64,000 nt of DNA from Rhizomicrobium sp. (GCA_037200045.1 JBBCHM010000001.1:3034534-3098533); one strand, 5' to 3'; positions 33,733 through 43,931 are shown, counted from the first letter of the stretch. Numbers and translations are program-made. Notes: generated by a model from the sequence alone, not told the origin.

Positions 33733-34584
33733 CTAGCCGTTGCCCGACAGCATCAGCGTCGGCACGCCGCCGGTGCCGCTGCGCACGGTGAAGACCTGTG
33801 TGCCGGGCTTGCGGCCCTGGCGCACCTCGGAAACATCGAGCCCCGCCGCCGCGACGCGCGCGCGGGCCGCTTCCGGATCGCGCACGCGCCAGGCAAGCCC
33901 GCCGAACGTGTCTTTCGCGTCGGAGGCGGGCGCCTCAAGGCTCGCGACGATCTCGACCACGGCATGGCCGCAGCGGAAGAACAATTGCCGCGCGCCCCAT
34001 TGCGCGTTAACGCGATCCAGCCGGAGATCGAGACCCAGCCGCCCGCCATAAAGCGCCACCGCGCGCTCCGCGTCGGCGGTGCGGATCACGATATGATCGA
34101 GTTCGCCGACGGCGGCGTCGTCGGGCCCATCGGCCGGCAGCATCGGCCAGGGCGACGCGCCGGGCGCGGTCTCGACCAGGAACAGTGCGACGCCGTTGGC
34201 GCTCTTGCGCTTCATGGTGGCGAGTTCCCAGCTTCGCTCGACACCGTCCGCGTTCCGCGTGCGCGTCGTGTGCCGTGGCAGGAAAACCAAACCGCGCCTT
34301 TCGTAGAGCCGCAGCGCCTCGGCGAGGTCCGGCACCGAAAATCCCAGTCCCCAGATCGCATCGCCGAATTTATCGACCTTCGCGCGCGACGCCTCGGCCT
34401 CGGGACCGGCGCCGTCCGCGCCGACGATGTCGAGCGCCGCGTTGCCGAACTGGAACCACGCATGTCGCCCGCCCGGCATGAAGCCGAGCCAGTTGGGCGC
34501 GCGGCCGAAGATGGCCGTATAGCCCGCGACCGTCGCGTCGAAATCGCGAACCAGGACGGCGATGTGATCGATGCCGGTGATCAT
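33733..34584 (-). CDS. VOC (glyoxalase-fold) family protein
   Basis: This 283-residue protein contains two vicinal-oxygen-chelate modules: GIDHIAVLVRDFDATVAGYTAIFG at the N-terminus and GELDHIVIRTADAERAVALYGG at about residue 165, each with its histidine and paired with a late glutamate. The family includes dioxygenases and epimerases such as glyoxalase-like enzymes; no specific reaction can be assigned. The start is ATG at 34584; the frame is open far upstream without similarity. Confidence 0.85.
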   Translation of the reverse strand: MITGIDHIAVLVRDFDATVAGYTAIFGRAPNWLGFMPGGRHAWFQFGNAALDIVGADGAGPEAEASRAKVDKFGDAIWGLGFSVPDLAEALRLYERRGLVFLPRHTTRTRNADGVERSWELATMKRKSANGVALFLVETAPGASPWPMLPADGPDDAAVGELDHIVIRTADAERAVALYGGRLGLDLRLDRVNAQWGARQLFFRCGHAVVEIVASLEAPASDAKDTFGGLAWRVRDPEAARARVAAAGLDVSEVRQGRKPGTQVFTVRSGTGGVPTLMLSGNG

Positions 34585-34660
34585 GCCGAACTGTAGCGGC
34601 CATCGGCGGGCCCGCCAATCGGCGCTGGCATTGACGTCGCGGCCGGCTAATCTCGCCGCC

Positions 34661-36435
34661 ATGCACGCCATCGCGACCGCCAACACCGTCTTGCTGCTGG
34701 GTTCGGCGCTGATCCTGGCCGGTATCCTTTCCAGCCTGATCGCCACGCGGTTCGGCGCGCCCATGCTGCTGCTCTTTCTGGGCATCGGCATGCTGGCGGG
34801 CGAGGACGGCCCGGGCGGCCTGGCCTTCTCCAATTACAGCCTGTCCAACCTGATCGGCTCGCTGGCGCTGACCGTGATCCTGTTCGACGGCGGCCTGCGC
34901 ACCCGGCTGGCGGCGTATCGCGGATTGTTCGCGCCGGCGCTGCTCCTGGCCACGGTCGGCGTCGTCATCACCGCGGCGCTGTCCGGCGTCGTCGCCTATT
35001 ACACGCTCGGCCTCGACGCGGCGCAGAGCTTCCTGCTGGGCGCGGTGATCGCCTCGACCGACGCCGCGGCGGTGTTCTTCCTGCTGCGCACCGGCAATGT
35101 GCAGCTACGCCGCCGCTCCGGCGCGATCCTGGAACTGGAATCCGGCACCAACGATCCGGTCGCGGTCTTCCTCACCATGGCGACTGTCGCCTTCCTGGCC
35201 GCCCATGGCGGCATGAGCGCGGTCGCGGTCGCCGGATCGCTGCTCGCCCAGGCCGGGATCGGCGCCGTGATCGGCCTCGGCGGCGGATTTGCCCTCGTGG
35301 CGCTGCTCAATCGGCTGAACCTGCCGACCGGATTGCACCCTCTGCTCGCCATCGGCGGCGCCGTCTTGATCTACGCGTCGGCCGCGAGCCTGGAAGGCTC
35401 GGGCTTCTTCGCGGCCTATCTCGCCGGCCTCGTCGTCGGCAATCGTCCGGTGCGCGCCTATGCCAGCATCCTGAGCCTCAACGATGCCGTGACCTGGCTG
35501 GCGCAGATCGTGATGTTCGTCGTGCTCGGCCTCTTGGTGTCGCCGCACCGCATGCTCGCCGTGGCGCTGCCATCGCTCGCCATCTCGCTGTTCCTGATCC
35601 TCGTCGCCCGGCCGGTGGCGGTGTGGGCGTGCCTGCAGTGGTTCGGCTTCACCTGGCGCGAGAAGACCTTCGTGAGCTGGGTGGGCCTTCGGGGCGCGGT
35701 CAGCATCTTCCTTGCCGTTGTGCCGACGCTGGCGGGCCTGCGCCATGCCGAGCTCTATTTCGACGTCGCCTTCTTCGTGGTGCTGGTGTCGCTGGTGCTG
35801 CAGGGCTGGACGACGAAATGGGCGGCCCAGCGCCTCGGCCAGGTCCTGCCGCGCCAGTCCGCGCCGGTGCAGCGGGTCGAGATCGACCTGCCGGGGCAGA
35901 CCGACGTCGAGATGGTCGGCTATCCCGTGCTGCCCGACAGCCGCGTCCTGAATGTCACCGCCATGCCCTATTGGAGCCGCGCCGCGCTGGTGGTGCGCGA
36001 CCGCGAAATCCTGGAGCCGGCCGCCGCCGGCAAGCTGAAGAGCGGCGACTACGCCTATTTCCTGGCGCCGGCCCTGCGGGTGGCGCGGCTCGACGGTCTG
36101 TTCGCGCCGCTGGCCGAGGCGGCCGGCATCGACGACAGCGACGTCGAGTTCGAGAGTCCACGGCGACACGCCGCTGCGCGTGCTCGCGGCGATGTACGAT
36201 ATCGGCCCTTACCGGCGTGAATATCGAACAGACGATCGCGCAGCTTTTCGCGGAGCGTTTCGACCAGGCGCCCGAGGTCGGCGACCGTCTGCCGCTCGGC
36301 AATTGCGTCTTGACCGTGCGCGCTTTGGAGGGCGACAGCGTCGCCGAAGCCGGCCTGCGCTTCAATGAAGAGGTAAAGGCGCGGCCCGCCTCGCGGGCCC
36401 GCGCCTTCCTGCGGCGATTGCTTCGGCGCGGCTAG
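34661..36435 (+). pseudogene. K+/H+ antiporter, NhaP2/CvrA type, two frameshifts near the 3' end
   Basis: The intact first part (34661 to about 36155) is a CPA1-type antiporter with many transmembrane helices, ASTDAAAVFFLLRTG and LESGTNDPVAVFLT motifs, followed by a cytoplasmic TrkA-C-like domain. Near 36157 the frame shifts and continues as VHGDTPLRVLAAMYDIG, then shifts again near 36212 and continues as TGVNIEQTIAQLFAERFDQAPEVG to 36435. Each shift equals one extra base. Without them the protein is about 590 residues, normal for the family. It exchanges monovalent cations for protons across the inner membrane. Confidence 0.85.
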
Positions 36436-37344
36436 CCGACCAGCGGCTTGTCCTGGACGGCGGGCGAAGAACTTCGCGCTCTGCTCGCCGCCCTGGTTGT
36501 AGTGCTTGGCGGTCGACCAATCGGCGATCTTGCCGATATAGGCGGCGACGTCGTCGGCGGTCGCCTTGTGGCCGAGATTGACGCCGTCGGTCTCCACGAT
36601 CTGGGCGGCCGCGAACACGCCGGCGCCCGCGGTGATGATCATGCCGGTCGGGGCATCCTCGCTCACCAGATAGACCACGCGGGGGTGACGTTTTCCGGCT
36701 GCAGCATGGCCAGGATGTTCGGCGGCATCAGTTCTCGGTCATGCGCGTCGCCGCGATCGGGCCGATGGCGTTGACCTTGATGTTGTCCTTGGCGCCTTCC
36801 AGCTTCAGCGTGTTCATGAAGCCGACGAGGCTGAGCTTCGCCGCGCCGTAATTGGTCTGGCCGAAATTGCCGTACAGGCCGGTGGACGACGTCGTCACGA
36901 CGATGCGTCCGTATTGCTGCTTCTTGAAGATCTCCCACAACGCCTTGGTCGGCTTGACCGTGCCCATCAGGTGCACGGCCATGACGGCGTCGAAGTCCTT
37001 CAGCTCCATCTTGGCGAAGCTCTTGTCGCGCAGGATGCCGGCATTGGCGACCAGGATGTCGACCCGGCCCCCATTTGTCCATCGTCTGGCTGACGAGGTG
37101 GGCGACGCCCGCGTCGTCGCTGACCGAGGCGCCGTTGGCGATCGCCGCGCCGCCCGCGTCGGTGATCTCCTTGACCACGGCTTCGGCGGCGGCCGAATTG
37201 CCGCCGGTGCCGTCGAGCGAGCCGCCCAGGTCGTTGACCACGACCTTGGCGCCGCGCCTGGCGAGTTCCAGCGCGTGGGGCGCGGCCGAGGCCGCCGCCG
37301 GCGCCGGTGACGATGGCAACCTTGCCGTTGAACTCGATGGTCAT
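36432..37344 (-). pseudogene. Short-chain dehydrogenase/reductase, several one-base frameshifts
   Basis: The N-terminus has [16 protein letters not shown] (cofactor-binding motif), then VVVNDLGG, the NAG region ([14 protein letters not shown]), the active-site tyrosine/lysine in [15 protein letters not shown], and a C-terminal extension ending AVQDKPLVG. The pieces sit in three reading frames. I count five or more single-base changes: an extra C near 37285, an extra G near 37070, a missing C near 36732, a missing G near 36675 and an extra C near 36452. Corrected, it encodes an SDR of about 300 residues, similar to the dehydrogenase part of peroxisomal-type multifunctional enzymes. Its stop overlaps the antiporter stop. 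Confidence 0.82.
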
Positions 37345-37413
37345 GGCGGATGTCCTTTCGGTGTGGCTGCCGGAGTGATGGCGCAGCGCCCGGGGCCGGT
37401 CAAGCGGCGGACG

Positions 37414-38565
37414 CTACCGCGCGAAAAACCGCCGCAGCGCGCGGCTGGCGGGAATTTCGATGGCGGTGCACAGGAACCAGCCCCAGGCGATGCAGACGGC
37501 CAGCAGCGCGAAAGGCTCCGGCCACCAGATCAGCGCGCCGAAGTGGACGCCGAACACCACGGCATCCCAGGGATAATAGCGCTCGAAGAAGCGGATGAGC
37601 TGCAGCCAGACGGTCTGGCCCATATAGATGGCATAGGGACCATTCGCCCAGCCGCAGCAGCACGGGCAAGCGGAAGAAGCGCGCTAGGAAGCCGCGGTCG
37701 AAGCTGAGGGCGTAGACCAGCGCGAACATCGGCGCGACGGTGTAGATGTTCGCGCGCCGTATGCGACCAGCCATTGTCGAAGGTGCCGTAGACCCACCAG
37801 GGCGAGGACCGCGAGCTGAAAGGCGGAGATCGCGGCCTCCGGCAGCCGCTCGGCGAAGGGCCTGGTCTTGCCGTAGAGCCCGCACAACCCGACGCCCACG
37901 GCGAAGGCGCCCATGCCGCGGAAGATGCCGTTGTGGAAGGTGATGTCGAGCCCATGCTTGCCGGTGAAGAAAGATAGGCGAGGCCCGCCATGCCCGCCGC
38001 GATCAGGCCGACGGCGCTCGCCCAGCCGCCGCGCGACAGCACGATATAGACCGGGAACAGCAGGCAGAGCAGGAACTCGACGCTGACGAACCAGCTCGCG
38101 CCGTTCCAGGGTCAGATAGGGCAGGATGTTCCACGCCTGGACCAGGAACAGGTTGGCGACGAAGCTCGGCCAGGTGACGATCGGGTGATATTTCTCCTGG
38201 TAGATGGAGGACGGTGTGGGGTCGCGTCCGCGATCCCGTTCAGCACCAGCATCAGGACGAGGATGAACAGCAGCATCGTCAGATGCAGCGGATAGAGCCG
38301 CGACAGCCGCGCGATCAGGGAAATCCCTGTAGGTCCGGCCGTGCCAGAACGCGGGCGGCGCGCGCGCCATAGACATAGGTCAGGATGAACCCCGACAGCG
38401 CGAAGAAGAACTCGACCCACAGATAGCCGTGCCCGACCAGAAGGTCGAACGGCTTGAAGTTGCGGTAATGGTGGCCCTCGCAGAATGATAGAGCACCAGG
38501 ATCAGCGGCGGGATGGCCCGCGCGCCGGCCAACGCCTTGATCTCGCCGGGCCGTTCCGCCGTCAT
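37414..38565 (-). pseudogene. Acyltransferase 3 (OafA-like) membrane protein, several frameshifts
   Basis: Reading frames change several times, but the pieces assemble into an acyltransferase-3 family membrane enzyme of about 380 residues: GEIKALAGARAIPPLILVLYH, then HGYLWVEFFFALSGFILTYVYG, the LIARLSRLYPLHLTMLL segment with the typical R-x-x-R-(L/I)-x-P-L motif, NLFLVQAWN, and the C-terminal IAWGWFLCTAIEIPASRALRRF. Such enzymes transfer acyl groups to sugars of the envelope. The ATG at 38565 overlaps the stop of the NadR-like gene. Confidence 0.75.
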
Positions 38566-39090
38566 GGCGCGGCCAGTTCCGGAAAGCGCGACGTGATCGC
38601 ATCGACCGCCGTCCTGAGCCGCACGAAGCGCGAGCCGGTGATGGTGACGAAGGGCAGGCCGCGCTGCTCGAGCTCGCGGCGGGGTCTGCGCGAACATCCT
38701 CGCCCGCGTCGCCTGATCGGGGAAATAGCGGGACGCCGTCGGCCACGAGGGCACGTCGATATCGCACAGCAGAAAGAGGTCGGCCGGATCGTCGATGCGG
38801 TCGAGATCGGCCGGCCGCTGGCCGAGCAGGACGTCGGCCCACACCGCGGTCATCACCGCATCGGTATCGAACACGATCAGCTTGCGCGCCTTGCGCCGGG
38901 CGGCGGCGGCGAGCAGCTCGTGCCCCCTGCGGATCGCGCGCAGGTCCTCCATGTCGCATTCATTGCCGAAGATCTCGCAATAGAGCCGGCCGTATTCCGG
39001 CACCGCCACCGCGCCGAAATGCTCCGCGAGCTGCTGGCCAGCGTCGTCTTGCCGGTCGATTCCGGCCCCATGCAGGCAGACGGTTCTCAT
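38562..39090 (-). pseudogene. NadR-like ATP-binding protein (AAA_28), frameshifted
   Basis: The corrected N-terminus reads MRTVCLHGPESTGKTTL, a P-loop; an extra G in the GGGG run near 39070 breaks it. The middle part VPEYGRLYCEIFGNECDMEDL and LIVFDTDAVMTAVWADVLLG matches the ribosylnicotinamide kinase domain of NadR. Later parts are also split. It lies directly after pnuC and its 3' end overlaps the acyltransferase start. It probably phosphorylates imported nicotinamide riboside. Confidence 0.75.
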
Positions 39091-39648
39091 GCGCCTCGGC
39101 GATCTGGCGATGCCATTCGCGCAGGCCCAGCACCGACAGCACCAGGAACACGGCATAGAGCGCCGTGGTCGGATAGAGGCCCTTCCAGAAATACAGTCCG
39201 ATCTGCACGACTGTCGGTGACGATCCACAGCACCCAGTTCTCGACCTTGCGTACCGAGAGCAGGTACTGCGCCACGACGCTCAGCGCGGTGGTGTTGGCG
39301 TCCATCAGGGGGCCGCGTCCGCGGTGTGGGCGCGCGAGATACCAGCCCTCCGCGAGCGTGGCCGCGGCGATGACCGCAAGCCAGGTCCAGCGGCCCCGAT
39401 GGGTCAGGATCTCGACACGGGCGAGACCTTGCGCGTCGCGCGCGCGCAGCCAATCCACCAGCCATAGATCTGGACGACGAAGAAGAAGCCCTGCAACGCC
39501 GCGTCGGAATAGAGCCGGGCATCGAAGAATACCCAGGCATAGAGCGCGACATGGCCAGCCCGAACGGATAGTTCCAGATGCTCCGCCGGATCAGCAGCGC
39601 GACATTTGCGACGCCCAACAAGGCGGCAATGATTTCGATGGTCGACAT
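39087..39648 (-). pseudogene. pnuC: Nicotinamide riboside/mononucleotide transporter PnuC, frameshifted
   Basis: The start MSTIEIIAALLGVANVALLIRR is followed by WNYPFGLA, then by WLRARDAQG, LSVVAQYLLSVRKVENWVLWIVTD and IGLYFWKGLYPTTALYAVFLVLSVLGLREW, spread over three frames. This is the complete PnuC fold, with about seven membrane helices and the conserved QxxxxRKxxNWxxW motif. The gene lies next to a NadR-like kinase, the usual pnuC-nadR pair for salvage of nicotinamide riboside. The exact 3' end is uncertain because of the shifts. Confidence 0.8.
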
Positions 39649-39772
39649 GAGGCCCCTGGTGCCGCCATTGCGGCCATGCGGCGTTCTAGCATGCGCCCGC
39701 GGCGACGCGCATCCCCCGGCTTCCCCCATCGCGGAATTCCGTAAGCTGGCTGTGCGCATCGGGGGTGAAGGC

Positions 39773-41059
39773 ATGCCGTTTATCGAGTCGCTTCAGCCTT
39801 TCGGCTTTCACCTGCAATCGGCCCTGGGCATCCTCGTCATCCTGCTCCTCGCCTGGCTGTTCTCCGAGAACCGCCGCGCCTTTCCCTGGCGGATCGCCAT
39901 CGTCGGCATCGCGCTGCAGGCCGGCATCGCGCTGCTGCTGCTGAAGGTCGAGGTGGCGCGCGACGCCCTGTTCGGCCTCAACGGCGTGGTCGGCGTGCTG
40001 ACCGACGCGACGCGGGCCGGCACCGGCTTCGTCTACGGCTTCGTCGGCGGCGGGCCCTCGCCTTTCCCGCCCAGTGTGGTCGATCCGGCCCGCCTGACCA
40101 ATTTCGCCTTCGCCATCCTGCCGCTGGTGATCATCATCTCGGCTCTGTCGGCGATCCTGTGGTACTGGCGCATCCTGCCGCTCATCGTCGGCGCCATGGC
40201 CTTCGTGCTTCGGCGCACGCTCGGCATCGGCGGCGCGGTCGGCCTCGGTGCGGCGGCGACCGTCTTCCTCGGAAACATCGAAGGCTCGCTGGTGGTGCGG
40301 CCCTACCTCGCCAGGATCACGCGGACCGAACTGTTCATCCTGATGACGACCGGCCTCGCCGTCGTCGCCGGCACGGTGTTCGTGGTCTATGCCAATATGC
40401 TGGCGCATGTGCTGCCGGGCGCTCTCGGCCACATCCTCGTCGCCTCGATGATGTCGCTGCCGGCGGCCATCGTCGTCGCCTGCATCATGGTGCCGGGCGA
40501 TGCGGTGACCGACATGAGCCAGACCGATCCCAGCCACAAATACCATTCGACGATGGACGCGATGGCGCGGGGCACCGAGGACGGGCTCAAGATCTATCTG
40601 CAGATCATCGCGATGCTGATCGTCACCGTCGCCATTGTCGCCATCGTCAATGCGATCCTCGGCCATTTTCCGGCGGTCTACGGCGCGCCGCTGACGCTCC
40701 AGCGCGTCCTCGGCTGGCTGTTCGCGCCGGTGGTGTGGCTCTATGGCGTGCCCTGGCACGAGGCGGTGCAGGCCGGCAGTCTGCTCGGCGTCAAGACGAT
40801 CCTCAACGAGTTCATCGCCTATTCGAACCTGGCCGCGTTGCCGGCCGGCACCTTCGATCCGCGCACCACGCAGATCATGGTCTATTGCCTGTGCGGCTTC
40901 GCCAATTTCGCCAGCGTCGGCATCCTGATCGCCGGCTTCGGCACGCTGATCCCCGAGCGCCGCGACGAGATCGTGCCGCTCGCGATGCGCGCCATCGTGT
41001 CGGGCACGATGGCGAGCGGGCTCACCGGCGCGATGATCGGCTTGCTGCCGGTGACGTGA
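39773..41059 (+). CDS. NupC-type concentrative nucleoside transporter
   Basis: This 428-residue protein of the CNT family has about ten membrane helices. Family signatures are FPWRIAIVGIALQAGIALLLLK at the N-terminus, LGNIEGSLVVRPYLARITRTELF for the nucleoside-binding hairpin, and LNEFIAYSNLAAL and CGFANFASVGILIAGFG for the second half. It imports nucleosides with sodium or protons. The start at 39773 has GGGGGTGAAG upstream. It follows the frameshift patch and is itself clean. Confidence 0.94.
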   Translation: MPFIESLQPFGFHLQSALGILVILLLAWLFSENRRAFPWRIAIVGIALQAGIALLLLKVEVARDALFGLNGVVGVLTDATRAGTGFVYGFVGGGPSPFPPSVVDPARLTNFAFAILPLVIIISALSAILWYWRILPLIVGAMAFVLRRTLGIGGAVGLGAAATVFLGNIEGSLVVRPYLARITRTELFILMTTGLAVVAGTVFVVYANMLAHVLPGALGHILVASMMSLPAAIVVACIMVPGDAVTDMSQTDPSHKYHSTMDAMARGTEDGLKIYLQIIAMLIVTVAIVAIVNAILGHFPAVYGAPLTLQRVLGWLFAPVVWLYGVPWHEAVQAGSLLGVKTILNEFIAYSNLAALPAGTFDPRTTQIMVYCLCGFANFASVGILIAGFGTLIPERRDEIVPLAMRAIVSGTMASGLTGAMIGLLPVT

Positions 41060-41063
41060 CCCG

Positions 41064-42092
41064 TCAGGCCGGGACCGCGAGTTCGAACGCCTCGGCCAGC
41101 AATTCATACGACCGAAGCCGCGAGGCGAAATCGTAGGTGATCGTCACCACGACCAGTTCCTCGGCGCCATGCGCCGTGGCCAGCGCCGTCAGCTTCTCGC
41201 GCACCTGATCCTTGGTGCCGACGACGGACCGCTTGGCGACGCTCTCCAGCAATTTCTCTTCCTGCGGTGTCAAAGGCTGCGCCAGCGCCTCCTCCGGCGA
41301 GGGGAACGGGATCGGCCGCCCGCTCAAAAGCCGCACCACCCACAGATTGCGCGACGCCGAAAGCCGCGTTGCATCTTCCTCCGTCTCGGCGACCAGCGCG
41401 GCCACGCCCAGCGACACGCGCGGGCTCGGGCAGGCGGGGCTCGGCTTGAAGCGCGCGCGATATTCGTTGACCGCGTCCTCGCTGCCCTCGGACGAAATGA
41501 AATGGGCATGGCTGAAGGGCAGGCCGAGCTCCGCGGCATAGACCGCGCCATGGATGCCCGAGCCCAGCATCCACAATTCCGGCCCCGGCGTCGGCGCCTG
41601 CGGCATGGCGTGGATGCCCCGATAGGGATGATCCGCCGGCAGCGGCGCGCGGCCCGCCGCATCGTCGAGGAATTGGCGCAGCAGGAACACCTGGCTCGGG
41701 AAGGCGTCGATGGGAAAGGGCTGCGGCCCCGATTGCAGCGCGCGCGCCGTCATCTGGTCGGTGCCCGGGGCGCGGCCGAGACCGAGGTCGATGCGCCCGG
41801 GCGTCAGCACGTCGAGCATGCGGAACTGCTCGGCGACCTTCAGCGGGCTGTAATGGGTGAGCATCACGCCGCCCGAGCCGACCCGCAGGCGCCGCGTCTC
41901 CTGCGCGACGCGGGCGATGAGGATCTCGGGACAGGAGCCGGCGAAGGAATTGCTGTTGTGGTGCTCCGCCAGCCAGTAGCGGTGATAGCCGAGCCGATCG
42001 CAGGCACGCGCCAGCGCGATGGTCTCGGCGACCGCGTCCACCGCCGTGCCGTCCTTGCGGATGGGCGACTGATCCAGGACCGACAGAAGCAT
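41064..42092 (-). CDS. LLM-class flavin-dependent oxidoreductase (MsnO8 type)
   Basis: This 342-residue luciferase-like monooxygenase starts LLSVLDQSPIRKDGTAVDAV and has the characteristic RYWLAEHHNSNSFAGSCPEI segment and VGSGGVMLTHYSPLKVAEQFRMLDVLTPGRIDLGLGRAPGTD. Members bind reduced FMN and oxidise unknown small substrates. It is convergent with the nucleoside transporter, with four bases between stops. It has no visible partner flavin reductase in the window. Confidence 0.93.
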   Translation of the reverse strand: MLLSVLDQSPIRKDGTAVDAVAETIALARACDRLGYHRYWLAEHHNSNSFAGSCPEILIARVAQETRRLRVGSGGVMLTHYSPLKVAEQFRMLDVLTPGRIDLGLGRAPGTDQMTARALQSGPQPFPIDAFPSQVFLLRQFLDDAAGRAPLPADHPYRGIHAMPQAPTPGPELWMLGSGIHGAVYAAELGLPFSHAHFISSEGSEDAVNEYRARFKPSPACPSPRVSLGVAALVAETEEDATRLSASRNLWVVRLLSGRPIPFPSPEEALAQPLTPQEEKLLESVAKRSVVGTKDQVREKLTALATAHGAEELVVVTITYDFASRLRSYELLAEAFELAVPA

Positions 42093-42178
42093 CGCATACC
42101 GACCATTTTCGCTCGGCCGTTCGCACTCCGTTAACCGGAAGAGCGCAGCCTAGACCTACACTATTCAAGAAATCCGCC

Positions 42179-42700
42179 GTGTCGAGTTCACCGAACATCG
42201 CGACGAGTTCCCCGGGCGCCTCCGGCGTCATATCGCTGGACGCGATCGAAAGCCCCATCGTCCGCCAGGGGCTCGACTATTGGTGCGCGCTCAAGGGCGC
42301 GCGGTCCTACCCGACGCGAACCGACATCAAGCCGCGCGATCTGGCGCCGCTCCTGCGCAACGTCGTGCTGATCAAGGTGATCGACGCCGGCCAGGACTAC
42401 GAATACCGCATCGTCGGCGACGCCCATGTCATCAGCCACGGTTTCTCCATGCAGGGCCGCCGCGTCAGCGACATCGATCAGTTCTTGCCGGGCTATGGCG
42501 CGGTGTTGAAAAGGCTCTACGACCGGGCGCTGCGCAAGCGCGACGTCTATGCCTTCCGCGGCTGGATGGAGCGCGGCGTCCGCGACAAGCACTTCATCTA
42601 CAGCGAGAGCGTGTTCATGCCGATGGGGCCGGACGAGGCGACCGTCGACCATGTGCTCAATTTCTCCGTCTATTCACCGCATGACGGTTTCGACGGCTGA
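42179..42700 (+). CDS. PAS-domain protein, first of three tandem paralogues
   Basis: This 173-residue single-domain protein (PAS_5 family) has LDYWCALKGARSYPTRTDIKPRDLAPLLRN, then VIDAGQDYEYRIVGDAHV, and a long tail. The start is a GTG at 42179. The two following genes encode close relatives with the motifs at identical spacing, so they arose by duplication. PAS domains sense small ligands or bind partners; no output domain is attached, so signalling must be through a partner. The three genes are likely cotranscribed, at least the first two, which are five bases apart. Confidence 0.85.
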   Translation: MSSSPNIATSSPGASGVISLDAIESPIVRQGLDYWCALKGARSYPTRTDIKPRDLAPLLRNVVLIKVIDAGQDYEYRIVGDAHVISHGFSMQGRRVSDIDQFLPGYGAVLKRLYDRALRKRDVYAFRGWMERGVRDKHFIYSESVFMPMGPDEATVDHVLNFSVYSPHDGFDG

Positions 42701-42705
42701 CGGCG

Positions 42706-43239
42706 ATGCAAAACGCCCAGCCGGACGATTTCGCGACGCATACGGTGCAACCGGAACGATCAATGTACCATGTCGTTTCGCTCGACGAGATCGAGAACGC
42801 GGTGACGCGCACCGCGCTGAACTACTGGCGCATGCTGCGCGGCGGACGAAAGATGCCGGCCAGGTCCGAGCTGTCGCCGCGCGACATGCGCGCGATTCTG
42901 CACAATGTCGTGCTGATCCGCGTGATCGACGGCGGCCGCGACTATGAATATCGCATCGTCGGCGGCGTGTTCGCCTGGGCCTATGACCTCAACTTCCAGG
43001 GCATGTACCTGACCCAGATCGAGGAGGCCGCGCCCGAGCATGGCGCGCGCATGCGCAAGCTGTACGAGCATGTGCGCGCCGGCGCCGAGCCGCTCGGCCT
43101 GCATGGCTGGGTCGGCCGCGACGTGAAGGATTCGCCCTTCGTCTATTACGAAAGCGTCGTGCTGCCGTTCGGCGACGACGGCGCCACGGTCGACCACCTG
43201 CTGGTGGCGAGCTTTCACGTTCCCAGGGCGCCGGACTGA
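42706..43239 (+). CDS. PAS-domain protein, second of three tandem paralogues
   Basis: This 177-residue paralogue has the same architecture as its neighbours: NYWRMLRGGRKMPARSELSPRDMRAILHNVVLIRVIDGGRDYEYRIVGG, followed by the ligand pocket segment and VYYESVVLPF. Its N-terminal extension (about 22 residues) differs from the other copies. It begins five bases after the first gene stop. Confidence 0.85.
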   Translation: MQNAQPDDFATHTVQPERSMYHVVSLDEIENAVTRTALNYWRMLRGGRKMPARSELSPRDMRAILHNVVLIRVIDGGRDYEYRIVGGVFAWAYDLNFQGMYLTQIEEAAPEHGARMRKLYEHVRAGAEPLGLHGWVGRDVKDSPFVYYESVVLPFGDDGATVDHLLVASFHVPRAPD

Positions 43240-43351
43240 ACACAACCAGGGCGCGACGACCGCTTGTCCGTGTACGTTGTATCGCAGTCGACAAGCCCCC
43301 TCCATGAATTATTAGGGGTTTGCGGCGAGGCTGGCCGCTTACGGGGGATGT

Positions 43352-43876
43352 ATGCGTAGCGCCCAATCGACCGAGCCGCAGGCTGCGTCGGACAAATCAT
43401 CCGTTTACGTCGTTTCGCTGGACGAACTGGACAACGCGGTCGTGCGGACCGGCGCGAATTACTGGCGGGGGCTGAAGGGCGGCCGCAAGCTTCCCGCCCG
43501 CTCCCAGCTCAAGCCGCGCGACATGTCGGCCATCCTGCGCAACGTCGTGCTGGTGAAGGTGATCGACGGCGGCAAGGACTATGAGTATCGCATCACCGGC
43601 GACGCGCATGTCCAGGCCTATGGCCTGACGTTCAAGGACCTGCGCGTCAGCCAGGTCAAGGCCGCGGCGCCGGAGTTCGGCCGCATGATGCACAGCCTTT
43701 ACGAACATGTGCGGTCGACCGCCGATCCCTTCGCGGTGCGCGGCTGGGTCGGGCGCGAGCTGCCGGACGCCCACTTCGTCTACTACGAAAGCGCCTTCCT
43801 GCCGCTGGCCGAGGACGGCGAGACCGTGGACCATATCCTGGTCGTCAGCATCTACGTGCCCAAGGCGGCGGACTGA
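43352..43876 (+). CDS. PAS-domain protein, third of three tandem paralogues
   Basis: This 174-residue paralogue is more similar to the second than to the first copy (NYWRGLKGGRKLPARSQLKPRDMSAILRNVVLVKVIDGGKDYEYRITGD). The ATG at 43352 is preceded by GGGGGA. A 112-base gap with a weak hairpin separates it from the second gene, so it may have its own promoter. Confidence 0.85.
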   Translation: MRSAQSTEPQAASDKSSVYVVSLDELDNAVVRTGANYWRGLKGGRKLPARSQLKPRDMSAILRNVVLVKVIDGGKDYEYRITGDAHVQAYGLTFKDLRVSQVKAAAPEFGRMMHSLYEHVRSTADPFAVRGWVGRELPDAHFVYYESAFLPLAEDGETVDHILVVSIYVPKAAD

Positions 43877-43931
43877 CGGTTTCAAACCCGGCGAAAGCTG
43901 ATCTAGTCTCGCTTTGCCAGGGAGACCGACC

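Noticed and set aside
43290..43320. Terminator between the second and third PAS genes
   Set aside because: CCCCT and AGGGG can pair, but the stem is five bases with a long AT loop and only three T residues follow; too weak to call.
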